From NCBI GenBank assembly GCA_028023455.1, contig JAQFVV010000072.1, forward strand, positions 5,362,082-5,426,081: a stretch of 64,000 nucleotides of DNA, in the 5' to 3' direction. The notes under the pieces are model-generated. The model ran no database searches. It had not been told where the DNA came from and saw only the letters and a program-made list of their open reading frames with translations. The position numbers were made by a program, and so were the translations under genes. This stretch comes from Epiperipatus broadwayi. Its lineage: Eukaryota > Onychophora > Udeonychophora > Euonychophora > Peripatidae. Below, piece by piece: positions 22,515 to 34,978 of the stretch (position 1 is its first letter; the number at the start of each line of letters is the position of its first letter).

Positions 22515-24342
22515 TTAATGGGAAAACTGTGTTTGCATGTCTCTAACCAAGGAATCATAATTAGGTGTATATCCTGACAAAGATAATAATAAAGAATCCT
22601 CAATATGGGAATCAGTTAGGACAGAACGTTGTTTAGTCTTCGGTAACTTTAAGTATGAAAATGCCGATTCCCACAGGTATGTCAAGAATATATTTGCTAC
22701 ATTTGATGATATTGTGATATTTTTCTCGGTTGACGTATTTCCAAAAATCTTCTTCAAATTTTCTAGCTTGTAAGATTAAATCTGTTTGTAAAATTATAAT
22801 TTCATTTTCTAAAGCCTTTTGCTCCATATGAAATATGTCTGAAATTTTTTGGCTAATGCGTTTCACATTTAAATCTTTTTTAAAAGGAAAAGATATACAT
22901 TCCACAATTTCTTTAATTTTTTCAAATTCTTGGAATCTTACCTTAATATCTTCAATTACTTTTTGGATTTCCGCGACATATTTGTTGATATTATAATTAA
23001 TATTTTTATGCTTTTGTAGGTGATCCGCCATATTTGGAAAATGATTCAGATTATTTTGTTGCAGATCTTCTATTAGCATAATAAATTTTGTCTTATATGC
23101 ATCTACACAGCTGATCATATCAATTACTGTTTTATTTCTACCTTGTAATTCTATATTTAAATGACTTAACATTGAAGTAAAATCAGTTAGAAAAGCTAAG
23201 TCACTAAGCCAAGTTTGATCATTTGGAATTTTCACATTTACCATCTTGCTCGTGGAGAAAATCTATTACTTCAGGCAATAAATCACAAAATCGTTGCAAA
23301 AATTTACCTCTGCTTAACCATCTTACATTGGTATGTAATAATAATTCAGGTTGGCCTTCATCGAGCTGCAGGTGGAAGAGACGTCGTTTGAGGGAACTTC
23401 TTCAAATTGAATTAACAATTTTAAATGCTATGTCCATTACTTTTTTTGTGTTTAGTCTCTTGCTGGCTAACACTTGCTGGTGAATTATGCAGTGGTAACT
23501 CAAAAAAGCTGAAAATTCATCTTCATTTTGACACAGGGCTATAAATCCATTTATGTGACCTATCATTGCAGCTGCACCATCCGTTGTTATTGAAACTAAT
23601 TTAAAAAGTGGTACTTTCAGATCATTGAGCAAGTTTTTAAAGGCTTTGAATATATCTACACCTCTAGTTCTTTTTTTCAAAGAAATCAGACCCAACAATT
23701 CTTCTTTAGATGTAAAATCTTTAAAAACCATACAGATGAAAACAAGTAATTGTGCTGTATCACTTATATCTGTTGATTCATCACATTGAAGGGAAAAACA
23801 AGAACATTATTAATATCATTATATAACTGTTCTTTTACATTTCAACTCATCTTCTCAATTCGTCGCACCACAGTGTTTCGAGATAGTTGCAGATCTTGAA
23901 TTGCAGCAATAATTTCATTCCTGTTATGAAAATTGCTAAAAAGTGAATCTGACATTTCCAAAAAAGTTTCCATTACAAATTCACCCTCGGAAAATGGTTT
24001 ACATTTTTTTGCTAAAAGATAACTTACTTTGAATGATGCAGTAGTTACTGCTTGTGACTTCAACATTGGCTTTTTAAAAACTTTTTGTTGATTTTTTAAT
24101 TGAGTTTTAAGATCCCTAACTTTATGCTTTCTCAATTCAGTACTTTGTGGATAATCTGTTTGATACTTGTTATGTAAAGCTAAAAAATGTCTCTCCAGAT
24201 TACCCTTTTTAGCAATGAGTATCAAGATAAAGCATATTAAGCAACAACATTTATCATTCACCATTGTATAAAAGTAGTCGAGTTCCCGTTCTTCATTGAA
24301 ATGATAAGTTTTCGATTTTTTTGGTTTACTACTCATGATCAT
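22515..24342 (-). pseudogene. hAT-family transposase (GTF2IRD2/ZBED-like), frameshifted
   Basis: Homologous pieces in transposase order are spread over several frames. The N-terminal part (23842-24342) carries a degenerate BED-like finger (CCLIC ... H ... H) and ends with LSRNTVVRRIEKMS. A stretch near 23790 includes the DEST block with the first catalytic Asp. Next comes 23402-23731, with TRGVDIFKAF, ITTDGAAAM (second Asp) and YHCIIHQQ. A frame-shifted stretch near 23270-23380 reads VRWLSRGKFLQRF. The last pieces (22633-23244 and 22515-22757) end with LTDSHIEDSL and YTPNYDSLV. This architecture is shared by hAT transposases and vertebrate genes derived from them. The frame breaks argue for a dead transposon here. 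Introns are a less likely explanation because homology is nearly continuous across breaks. Confidence 0.85.
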
Positions 24343-26337
24343 GGGTATACTAAAATGAAAAAAGAAATACTTATGACAATTTTATTTCCCCAAACTTAAC
24401 TGATAAAAATTAAATATTCAAATTAAATAATAAATATTGAATTAAATATTTTCCAAGAAAATTAAAAACTCATGAACTGCGATCATTAACTCCGTTAATG
24501 ACCTCAGCTTAAATGTCTGTTGCCGAGAAGGCTCATTAATCAAGTAAATAGATAGATAAGAAAAGCCACAATTTAAATTAAAGCATACTTACATTTTAAA
24601 CAGAAGAAAAATTTAAACTCCACGTGGTCACCATCGATAGATAATATTGATTAATAATAATATTGTTAATACGGGGGCACTATTACATTCTGAATATTAG
24701 AGAACGAACATTTAGTAATGAAAACTGGGAGGTTTTATATCAAATCTTTCTTTTCCCCTGCATAAGTCATAACTTGTTGACAACTTTAAGTCTTATATTT
24801 TAGTGTTTAACTCTACTTTATTAAATCTTAGTAAAGACAAAAACTCCAGCTGAGTAATTGATAAATAGTGCTGGGCCCAGTGATTTTGCCTTTGTCTTAC
24901 ATTTATTTTTAATTTTTTTTTTTTTTAAATTTCAACTCTTGGTTTCCAGGTGTGAGTCAGAATGATTTCCAAGAAATAAATCTTTTTTAAAAAAGAGATT
25001 TAAGTTCTGTATACACATTCTCTTATATGTGTAACACTATCACAGCTGAATTTAGGATTTTTTATGCAAATGCAAGCAAATTTATAAACTAAATTTATAA
25101 TAACTTAAAATAGATAATTTTGAAAAGTTGTAAGTTCACAAAATCTATCACATTACAGTTTCCTTCGCATATATACATAGGTGTGCTTCTACACACACAA
25201 TAATGTCTACACAACTTACTCTAATTTATTATTATTTTAAATTAGAACTGTGTATTATAGTTATATGCATACAGATATTATTAGCTAATTAACAGAACTT
25301 TTATACAATATTTTAGTATTAATTTAAAATATACATGGACTTGGATGGATTTGAATTAGAGAAAATTTTACTACTATGAAACATAGTAGTCTGAAACTGG
25401 AAGATAGATAAATCATACTGTTTCAATACTAAAGGAAAGAAACTATCATATAACACTACCAAATATTCAAGCTAAATAGCTGTGGTTTTTTTGAGTCAAT
25501 AACTGCATGCATACTGTTGCATTTGCGCATTATGTTCACACATTGCATTCGGTTACAAAAACACATTAAGTCAACATTAAAAATATTATTTTCAATGGAC
25601 TTCACCTATCTAGAACTGAAAAAAAATTTAAATCAAAAACAAAAATAACAAAAAGGTTAAAAATCTTGACAATTTGTTTCACTCATAATTGGACGGTTCT
25701 TGCCAGCCAGTTCTTGGCAGATTGGCTTCGCAATTGACTTTTTGGACACCCCCTGACATAAAGTATTAGAATGAAAGAAGTTTAACAATGTTTATTAATC
25801 CTGAGTGGCCATTTTAAATTTTTTAAAAAAATTACAGGACATATAATTTTAAATGAAATTTCTAATTTATTACAATAAATATAAATATATATACATTTTT
25901 AGAAAATGCAAATATGAAAGAATGTAATGAAGCTAATAAAAAATAGTCATTACAAAAAAAAAATAATTAAAAGAAGATTTTTTTACATTTTTAAACATGT
26001 TTATTTTTACATTAGTTCACAAATTCTCAATTTTGAAAGGTATAACTTAAAATTACAATTTCATAGACAGCTTCATCACATGGTCTCAAAATGCTGAAAA
26101 AAATGACGTCTTACCTGAAGTAATTTTTTTATCCAAAAATTACAAAAACAGTGTGATTGGTAATTTCCATTTTTACTAGCTGCCCCATATATTCTTTTGC
26201 AACAGAGTATATGCTAAAAATGTTTGTTTGTCCTTGCATGCAGGTATTTGTTAAAAATATGTTTGGTTTTTAATGGAGAAAAAAATTACAGGAATACTTT
26301 ACAAGATGTTGAAGACTTTAGTAAATTGTAATGTATA
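24343..26337. other. hAT 5' flank and AT-rich spacer
   Basis: The first 300 bp probably include the hAT 5' part (subterminal GCGATCATTAACTCCGTTAA region at 24480). A mariner-like terminus is possible near 25765 on the minus strand (GGTGTCCAAAAAGTCAATTG) without an identified partner. The remainder is AT-rich with nothing recognised. Confidence 0.3.
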
Positions 26338-26411
26338 GTATATTATATTATTATTATATATTACTTATATTAGTGATATTATATTATTATTATATATTAC
26401 TTATATTAGTG
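26338..26411. repeat. Two-copy tandem repeat, about 39-bp unit
   Basis: The unit ATTATATTATTATTATATAT + TACTTATATTAGTG occurs twice in direct succession. Confidence 0.7.
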
Positions 26412-26548
26412 AAAAATGGTATGTGACCTAAAATGTGTATTCTTTTCAAGTAAATAAAATGTACTCAAAAAATAAATATCAAACAAAAATTTCTCCAAGA
26501 TAAAATGAACAAAAAAAATCAATAAATATCAAAATAAACAAATTTATT

Positions 26549-26582
26549 ATGAGCACTGATTATATATGTGTGTGGGAGATGA
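26549..26582 (+). repeat. Short R3 fragment
   Basis: GAGCACTGATTATATATGTG and GTGGGAGATGA match the middle of the R3 copies at 9.79 and 39.5 kb. It is truncated on both sides. Confidence 0.5.
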
Positions 26583-26628
26583 AATATGAGAGTGGATGGC
26601 TGAGGGTATATGATGAGGGTGGATGTGC

Positions 26629-27105
26629 ATGTTTTTATATCATTCAAATGTATTGTCTAAAATTCTATCGTATATGTATTTTGTTTTCTACGTATATATA
26701 TATCAAATTCTATCGTATATATATTCTTTTCTGCCTATATATAATCCTATCATATATATATTGTTTTGTATATATATATATAATAAAGAGTTCTAAAACT
26801 AGGTCAGAAAAATAATTCAAAAAAATGTTTTTATATTATTCACATGTATTCTATCATATTTATATTATTTCTACATTTATATATATAAAAAAAAGGTTAT
26901 AAAAACTAGGTCACCAAACTAATAAAAATAAAAAGTTTTTACATCATACAAATGTGTTTTATCTAAAATTCTATCATTTATAAAAATAAAAGAGTTCTAA
27001 AACTAGATCAGAAAAATAATTAAAAAAAAACGTTTTTATATTATTCACGTGTCTTCTATCATATATATATTATTTCTACTTATATTTAATTATAGAAAAC
27101 AACAA
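26629..27105. repeat. Degenerate tandem array, about 100-200-bp period
   Basis: Four units start with GTTTTTATATTATTCAC-like sequence at about 26629, 26826, 26933 and 27031. Each continues with TTCTATCATATATAT and three carry a GAGTTCTAAAACTAGGTCAG-like block. Spacing varies through TA-rich expansions. Confidence 0.65.
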
Positions 27106-27539
27106 TAATAATAAAATAATTAATGAAACTAATTCAATACTCACATAATCCTGTCTAAATATTAGCATCAGTTTCAAATTTGAATCCAGTTATGAAGGCA
27201 TCAAACGTGATTATTATAGCAAATAAAACTAACAGTAATTCTTTTTTTTCTTTTTGATATAATCCTTTTTTTTTACTTTCCTTCTTCTAAATTTTTTTTT
27301 TAAAAAATTGAGTTTCTAAAATAAGAGGACTTAGAAATGCCCTTCAATGGGTGAATGTAAATATCAAGCTGAAGAACGAATGCATTTGACCATGAAATAT
27401 GATTTACGGTCATTAAATCTAAAAAACAAAAGAAAAATAAAAAAATTAAAAATTGTATTTTACAAAAACTTAAATAAAAAATTCAAATTTTAGTTTTAAA
27501 AGAATTTTATTTAGGGAGAATATTGGTTTTTTAATACAT
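27106..27539. other. AT-rich spacer
   Basis: No recognisable content was seen. It borders the 3' end of LINE A. Confidence 0.4.
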
Positions 27540-27664
27540 TAACTTCTTACACTACATTGACTAAACAGGAATCTATAATGTTACTACTGGGTTGATAGTG
27601 GATGATTTATGGAGATATTAATCCTGGGTATGGAATAAATCCTGTGGTTTATAGATTGTTGTCA

Positions 27665-28648
27665 TCAGCTATCTGGAAATGTAATGGGCTTTGGAATTTG
27701 GAATAGATTCCAGGTTTCCTCAAATAGAAACTTGGAGGAAAGGGTCATGTCTTTATGCTTGATTTTGTTTAAAAGAGAAATAAATAGACTGTCTGGGTCT
27801 GGTGGAGGAGTTGTGAAGACTAATTTGCATCTTACATTCCAGATAGATTGGGTGAGAAATACTGACATTCTTATAATTGAAAACTGTTTACTTTGCAGAG
27901 ATTCTTTTAGCGAGAGGATTCTGTAAATATCAATTTTTGTATTTTGGAAAATTAAAAGTTTGATACTTCCAAGTCCGGTACATGAGTGAATTATGTGGTC
28001 AAACATATCATCATACCTCTTGCAGATTGGGCAGGTAGGGTCAGTGTTGTTAAGAAACCTCTTGTGGTGGAGGAACCAGTTGGTATGCATGGCTCCCAGA
28101 TTTACTTTTACTAGGTAGTTTAAAAATTTAGGCTCTAAGGCTAAGAACTTGAAAATCGAAGTAATTCTATGATTAGTGATGCCAAGCATTGGCAAAATTG
28201 AATTGATTTCAGGGTTGATGCTACGGTGGGCTTCCCAGATGGTGATTTTTGTATTATATGGATTTTGTAAAGTAGATGTAAATTGATTGAGAAGCTGGAG
28301 AACCTGGTCTAACCAGCATTTTTGAGGAGGAGGTCTGTCTGTCAGTTGAACGGTCTCTGATATATTAAAGGAATCGTGTTTTTGTAAGAGGTTATGAATT
28401 AATGTGTGAGATTTTTGAAAGATAATTGAGGGGATGGAGTGAAAGGACATCCCATTAGATTTGTGATGGTATTGCATCCTTGTCATGCTTATAGACATTG
28501 TACTGTTTTTCCAAAAGAGTTTAGCACATAGACTATTGATTTTTTTGGTAAAGGCTTTTGTTGCTGTGATAATGGGGAGGAAGTACGCTATCTTAGACAT
28601 GACTTTCATGTTCAGTAGCACTACTTTTCCCTGAATGAAGAGATACAT
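27665..28648 (-). pseudogene. LINE A ORF2 C-terminal region with CCHC zinc finger
   Basis: A 327-codon open frame. The early part (SKIAYFLPIITATKAFTKKI) is the post-RT thumb-like segment. A zinc motif CPICKRYDDMFDHIIHSC (C-x2-C, H, C) lies about two thirds in, followed by a conserved IWNVRCKLVF stretch. The homologous 57505-58041 fragment shows the same CFLC ... EHLIRSC and IWTVRSR. In other LINEs this region helps bind RNA or target DNA. The ATG used here is not the protein start; the frame is a piece of ORF2. Confidence 0.82.
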
Positions 28649-28679
28649 CCTGGAAAGGGACTATAATATGAGATGTGGA

Positions 28680-29848
28680 ATTGATTAAGGAGTTCTGTAG
28701 TTTTTTTGACATGGCTGTTTGAGACATGGAGATTGGGAAGCCAAGAAAGTCCTGGTGCTCAGCTAGAAATCTAGATGAGACTTTCTTTTCTGATAGAGTT
28801 TCAAGATGAAGATTTGTTAGAGTTAAATTTGAGTTGTGAATTAAAGGAAAATTTATCCAAAATTTTGTAGTGTGCTGGGAGATGTTTTTGAGATGGTAGT
28901 ATTACGAGGACATCATCCATATATGCAAACAACTTGAAGGATTTTTTTATGTGAGGAATGAATGCTCCAGTGAATGAGATTTCTATATCTCTCAACAGGG
29001 GGTTGAGATAGCATATAAAAAGGATAGCACTTAAAGGAGATTCTTGAGGAATAGACAGGTTGGGGGAGAACCCATCTGTGTAGAATCCATCTAAGGAGAT
29101 GTGAATTAGCCTATTGTAGAGAAGATTCTCCAGAATCTATAATTTGAGAGGGAATGTTGAGGTCTTTTAGAAGAGTAAGAAGTGTATGAATATTGATCAA
29201 GTCAAAAGCCTCTGTTATATCTAGCTGGACTGCAATGGGTTTTGATAAGCAATTAGATCTAATGTGATCAAGGAGAATCTTGACTTCATCCATTGCTGTC
29301 AGGGCTGAAGATCCTTTTCTTGCATATTGTGACTGAACAATATTGTCTAAAATTTTTTGCTGGATTTTCTCTTTAATTGCACCTTCGATAACTTTGATTA
29401 AAATTGGTGTCATGGAGATAGGCCTTATGTTATGGATGCTGGTTGGATCTTCTTGATGAATGGCACTAAGGCAATTGGGTAGAGGTTATTTATTTCCCTT
29501 CTTTTAGTGGATAGATGATTTATCATGTTCATCATGATTGGGATAGCAAACTTACCAAGGTGGGAAATTAGAAACCTTGGTATAGCATGCATCCCAGGAT
29601 GAACACTGTCAGAAAGTGCTGATAGATGGTTTTTAAGATCAGCTGCTATTATTTCATTGGTTTATAGAATATGGGTGATCCAGCCATTCACTGATGGTCT
29701 TTAGAAAGTTATTTTGAAGTCGGTTTTTGAAGTGAAGACCAATGTGTTCAATCATGTGATGACCTGTGACACAGTTTCCATTGACAATGAGGGAGGTTGG
29801 GGTGTTAAGTTTTTTCTTAGCTCCAAGGCCCATTGCAAATATCCTCAA
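28680..29848 (-). pseudogene. LINE A reverse transcriptase domain, broken
   Basis: RT blocks occur in order over several frames. The start-region block NIRPISMTPILIKVIE lies near 29410-29460. The segment 29111-29413 holds ARKGSSALTAMDEVKILL and motif A LDITEAFDLIN. The piece at 28801-28995 has motif C as YMDDVLVILPSQ. A stop occurs between motif A and motif B and frames shift several times. YMDD itself is intact. It copied element RNA by target-primed reverse transcription when functional. Confidence 0.82.
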
Positions 29849-29971
29849 GTCCAGCAGTGTTGGGTAGTAAGAAAGTTTTGTGATATTTTAATAGAAATAT
29901 ACTCCGCAAAAGCCATCTGTTTTTCCTTATACTAAAGTTTTAGTGATAGAAGGTGTTTGATATGATCTGGT

Positions 29972-30790
29972 TCAGTTAAGCATGTCTTTTATTTTATTAT
30001 TGATTTGGTCAAGCTCATTAATAAGTGTAGATGGCCCTTTGTTGTTTTTAGTATAGTGAGCAATCAAGGATTGGATTATCCCGATGAAGGCGAACCATGC
30101 CTCTTCTGGGGGCCTTTTTAGTAGGTTGATTTTGTGGAAGAGGGTGTAAGCTTCAGATACAATGGCTTCAGTCATGGAAGCTTTAGTTAACATTCTGATT
30201 GACCGGTTGAGAAAGGATGAGGAGTAGTTGATTAGTTGTAGTGTGGTGATAATAGCATAATGGTTGGAGAAGGGAACAGGTTGAAGAGTAGCTTCCAGAC
30301 CATGATGGAGTTCAGAGGTGTAGAACATCAGATCTATTAATGTATGATACCTCTTGGTGTAGTAAGAATAGGTGTTATGAGGAAAGAAGTCCCTGCCATT
30401 AATAAAGTGTCTGTTGAGCAAGTGAAGATACTTGTTTGTAAAGTGATCATAGGAGACGTTGAAGTCCCGAAAGAGGAGTGCTGGGGAGTTGTTGTTGGCT
30501 GTTATCATATTTATAGTGTTTATAATCCGAAGGAATATTGCATGGCTATTGGGGATGTAGACATAAAATGCATTGATTATGCTATTGCCATAGGTTAGGT
30601 TGGCACAGATAAGGTTCTTATCTTGGTAGGTGATCTTAAACTTGTTAGGAGGGTGTTTGTTATTTATTAAGATACCTATGCCTTCAGTAGCTGTTAGGTT
30701 GACTGTTAGATATGTATAGCCAAGCTTGTTAAGCTCAGTTAAAATAAGGCTACTGGACTTTTGGTGATATTTGGTTTCACCCATAAGCAT
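29972..30790 (-). pseudogene. LINE A AP-like endonuclease domain
   Basis: A 272-codon open frame begins inside the domain: GETKYHQKSS matches the usual ET(H/K) catalytic block. Later come LLFRDFNVSYDH (usual GDFN, Gly replaced by Arg), IDLMFYTSEL (usual ID-block) and SNHYAI (usual SDH, Asp replaced by Asn). In active enzymes these residues bind metal and cut the target DNA. The two substitutions suggest loss of activity. It is followed in element order by the RT region. Confidence 0.82.
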
Positions 30791-30889
30791 AATGTGGGGG
30801 GTAAAGGAATTAAATCAATGTCTGATGGCATGTACTCGTGTAAGTGAATAATGCCTCTGACATTAACTCCAGCTATCTAGCAAGAGACC

Positions 30890-32450
30890 TTAGTCACAAG
30901 CTGGGGATTGGCCAGAGTCTACCACCAGAGGATTTTGGAGTTGAGAGCTGTTTTGGTAATTAAATATCAAAGGCTTGAAAAGGATTTTGTCTTCAGAAAA
31001 CTCATCCTTCGAGTAGATTTGAGAGTTAGGCAGAATAGAATTAGCAATTTTCCGGGTTTTTTTTGAAGTGTGGGACATAGAGGTTTCTTTGGATTTAATA
31101 TTATGGTAATGAATGGATGACTGTGTTAATGAATTCTCATCTTCTGAGCTGGATTTATTCAAGTGAGTGGATTTTTTCCTGATGGAAGTTGTATAGCTAG
31201 TTAGGTCCATCTCAGTTTCAGTTTCTGATGAGTTGATAGAAGGAGAAGGTGTAATTTTAATGGGAATATGGTGATCTTTATTATTCCTGTGGTTAGCAGG
31301 ATGATGTTTCTTAGATGTGTCTGCATGGCTGGAGGTGTTTTTGGAGCCCTTGGGATGGTTGGATGTGGTGTGATCCTGATTCAATCTGCCATGTTGGTTT
31401 TGTAGCAATGAATCATCCCTAGAATTATCTTTAGACCTGTATGACTTAGGGTTGATAAAAGGTGTTTGTGTTCTGGGAGACTTTGATGTTTCTGTGACTT
31501 CAGGATTGCAGGTGTGGGCCTTAAGAGAAGATGAGTTCTGTGGACTGTCTGACACTTCAGTGGTTTGAACATGTTTTGGCAGAAATCTGGCTGATAAATC
31601 ATTTGTTGGGTTGGACGCAGCTTTAATTCTGTATAATTTTCTTTTAATTATTTTAAATTGATCTGATTCCATATTATGTGTAAAACTTTGAGGTGAAAGT
31701 ACAGAGGTTTTTTTATTTTGAAGATTCATAATATCTGTTGAGTTGTTGGGGCTTTTCTTGCATCTATGTAGTCGGGTTTTTTTTGTGCCACATGTGTTAC
31801 AGGTCTTGGCTAGACAATCTTTTAGTAGGTGGGTTCTTTGACCACAGGAGAAGTACTGTGGTTTTACAACCAGAAAAGATATAATCATAGCAGAGTTTCT
31901 AAGTCTTATTACAGTGGGAATATCTGTGAGATTCGTTTCTTTCTTCAAGTGAAGTTCAAATGTGGCTGGGTTAGAGAGGAAATGGAGGGCGGATCTTTCC
32001 TCCAGTAAGTAATCGAATTTGTGAATCCTACCAAAAGGATGAAGGATTTCTTGAAGTTGAGGCTCCCCAAGTCCCATGACACAGTTTTTGATTTTGCCAT
32101 AGAGGGTGGAAGCTCGGTTAATATCCTCATAACATACGGATTTGTTATCTAAAGTTTTAAAAAGCACTTTTGAAGTTATTGCAACTAGCCCAGTTTTTAA
32201 ATTCTACAGCAATGTATCGATCATTTGGGTGGAAAAGAATATGAATTTCTTCTCCCATATTGTTTTGTTTGATTATGTTACATAAGGATTCAATTGGGAA
32301 TTTGAAAAGTGAGCAATTGGGGCCGGTAGTTGCTAGTATTAGACTTTTGTCACTGCTATAGTCAGCAAGCGATTTGAGTAGCTTGAGCCAGATGGTTTGA
32401 TTGAAACGAATCATAAGATCTGTATATTGATTATCATTAAAGTTTGACAC
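30890..32450 (-). pseudogene. LINE A ORF1 (nucleic-acid-binding, zinc knuckles), one frameshift
   Basis: Two overlapping frames, 32157-32450 and 30890-32167, make one ORF1 with a frameshift near 32160. The zinc-knuckle region reads YFSCGQRTHLLKDC followed by CNTCGTKKTRLHRC. The first Cys of the first knuckle is replaced by Tyr, giving an incomplete CCHC. The C-terminal half is rich in Ser, Thr, His and Lys and looks disordered. ORF1 proteins of this kind bind element RNA. The product ends just before the endonuclease frame. Confidence 0.75.
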
Positions 32451-32990
32451 TGAGAATGTATCTGAAATTGGGGTTAAATGGTGTGTCAGAAAAGATGTCT
32501 GTGGATTGCTCCATTAAATCTATTATCATCGACTCTGGTGTTTCAATATTAGTTAAGGAAGCTTCATGCAGTCGATTACCAAGTGCGTGCAGTAAATTAG
32601 TCGCCATAATTGTGTTTGGGTTAAGCTGGTGTAAGATGCCTGTTTTAGTAATGTTGGCATAAGACGGCTTAACATATTGATTTATAATGTGATTTGAATC
32701 AGTAGTTTATTGTAGAAAAAAAGTAATACCTCATCTAAATCAGAAAAAGATGGAGGATTGAATGGTCTGAGAACTGTAGGTGGACTGCTTACCGATTTTG
32801 CGCAAACTCAGTTGAAAGTCTAAATTTTTGCTCAGGGGCTCTTCAGACTCAAGAGGTTATAATCTTTGGGTAATGATATTGGTAGTTTGATATATATCTG
32901 TTTCAATGATTACTGTAGTCAACTGAGTTAGTTATTCAATTATCGGTCAGTAAATGGATATTTAGCTTCTTTTTGCTAGGAAGCAAAAAA

Positions 32991-32998
32991 GTATAAAA
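32991..32998 (+). promoter_or_regulatory. TATA-box-like motif
   Basis: GTATAAAAGC with an initiator-like CTCACTAATT about 12 bp downstream. The strand is opposite to LINE A and no gene follows. Chance occurrence is quite possible. Confidence 0.18.
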
Positions 32999-33009
32999 GC
33001 TCTCACTAA

Positions 33010-34978
33010 TTCAGCCATTGATTAGCCTTATGAGAAATGTTTTTTTTTACTGTACCTCTGAGGAAAGATGTGAAGAGGCTATTTAAGTCAGTTTATCTTC
33101 TTTTTTACCTTTTATCTTATATACAGAGATATGGCAAAAGTGTTTCACACATTTTAAAAAATCTATATTGTGTTAATAATATAAGGATATATTTTTTTTT
33201 TTTATTCAAAAAGTTTTTTTTAGAAATCCAAAGATTAACATCAATAATCATATGTCAGCCATATTGTGATATTGTTAAAAATATTAATCTTCCTAGCCAA
33301 AGATAGAAAAAAGCCTGCTGTTGGCCTAGACACATTAATCTGAGCTGACTCAATCACGGGTTTTTTCTTTTTAAATTTCAGGCTATTATTTCTGAAAAGG
33401 TTGACGTTTTTTAAATATTTAGGTACTAACATGTTTTCGTATGAAGTTTCAAAAAAGCTCTAAACCATATTACTGTTTTGGACTAAAGTAAAAAATTTTA
33501 AAAACTGGAAGCAGCTTTATCAGAAAAAAGAAATGAAAGGTATAAATCTGATTATATTGTTGATAAAATCCAACAAAAAATTATCGCAAAGTTTCTCATT
33601 CAGCATGAATAGGCTCACATTTGTTTAAAAATTACAGATGAAGAATCAGGTTTAGCAGAAATTGAAAATTGGTTGAATGCACTCCATGTGGCAAAAAGTG
33701 ATATTAATAAAATCTGTAGACCACGTATTGATAATGTTAATAGATTTTAAAAAAAACTTTAAAGATGTGTCAAGGACTTGTGAGCTAATATATTCTTTTT
33801 GTGGTTGCAGAAAGGAGATTGTTGTTAATTTTTAAGAGACCCATCGATTTCTATTTGAGACATTAAAGAAATTGTTAAGAGCAAATATATTTATATGTTA
33901 TTGTTTATATTATGTGATTATGCATACAATAAACAAACATGGATATTATGTATACCAATACAAATTTAATGGCTTTTACCTCTGAATGTAAGACCAAGAA
34001 ATAACTGAGTCTTCAGTTTGGGGATCTTGAAAAATTCAGGATGAAATAAACGATTGAATAAACATGATTTATACATACACACACACACATATATATATAT
34101 ATAATTAACTATGACAACCAAAAATAAATTATGGTCTTTGTATTCCAAAGGCCCTAATATCATTAGCCAAGGCAGTGGTTTGTGATTGAGGTGCAGCAGA
34201 TGCTAAGAATACCAAGATTAATTAAAGACCCAGGCTGATATTTGATAATGACTTTTTATTTAGTTACCTATAACAGTAGATCATTTTTAAATAAAGGAAG
34301 ATTGCATGAATTGGATGAAAAACTAATATTAAATGAGATCCAATGAATATGAAGTTAGAAGAAAACTTAAAATATCATTGATCTGAAAACTGGAAAAGTA
34401 TTTTACTACCAATGTACAAATATTGCAAAGCTCACATGAAGTAGGATTTATTATGGATAAATAATGGAAGAATAATTTGGAGATTGTTGGCAAGATAGAC
34501 TGCTCTCCCATCCATATGTAGCATTTTCTCTTATTTTATATGCATGATTCCTTCGTCAGACAGATGCACATTCCTGTGCTGGACGAAGGTCATGTTTTTC
34601 AAATAAATATCATGCTATCGGATGCACATTCCTGTCAGCGTGGTTTTATGATAACATGTTCACATTGCATTGGTTGCGGATATATATCAGGAAGCGAGCA
34701 TTGTTGTGACTGTGGACTTTTAGCCTGTCAAATATTTTGAAAATCTTTTAAGTGCATCGTCTAGGTGGCCTATCTATACTCAACATTCTAAGATTAAAAA
34801 TTAAAGTTAAAAAGTAATAATAATAAGGAAACATAAAGTATAATTTTTTATATTTCAAGTTTGTTTGTTGTCACCTATATATAAGTGAATAAAATCTTTT
34901 GTGTTATTAGTACTGGTAGTGATCTAGTTTATTTTTTTAAAATCTTCATTAAAAATATATTTTAATAAATAAGTTTTA
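33010..34978. other. Spacer, unassigned
   Basis: The stretch 33480-33900 reads like decayed coding DNA but carries no motif I know. A CA/TA microsatellite occurs at 34075-34104. The 66-codon frame at 34540-34740 is Cys-rich (CSHCIGCGY, CCDCGLLAC) yet overlaps a short internal duplication (ATGCACATTCCTGT twice), so I do not call it a gene. Confidence 0.3.

Larger units (their letters stand above)
27540..32660 (-). mobile_element. LINE A, near full-length AP-endonuclease non-LTR retrotransposon
   Basis: About 5 kb on the minus strand, in the order ORF1 (30890-32450), endonuclease (29972-30790), reverse transcriptase (about 28680-29848) and C-terminal zinc finger (27665-28648). Both outer boundaries are approximate. 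The clade is not resolved by eye: the RT text (NIRPISMTPILIKVIE) fits the Jockey/CR1/L2 group in style, while a CCHC after the RT is common in several clades. Frame breaks show it is inactive. A second copy of its 3' coding end lies at 57505-58041. Confidence 0.85.

Noticed and set aside
25660-25775. Mariner element terminus
   Set aside because: The minus-strand end GGTGTCCAAAAAGTC looks right, but no second terminus or transposase was found nearby; kept only as a remark.
27684-27926. Plus-strand ORF inside LINE A
   Set aside because: It is the antisense shadow of the LINE A C-terminal coding region.
30344-30598. Plus-strand 84-codon ORF
   Set aside because: Antisense of the LINE A endonuclease domain.
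34540-34740. Cys-rich small protein
   Set aside because: The cysteine pattern fits no known finger and the frame overlaps a short internal duplication; chance is likely.
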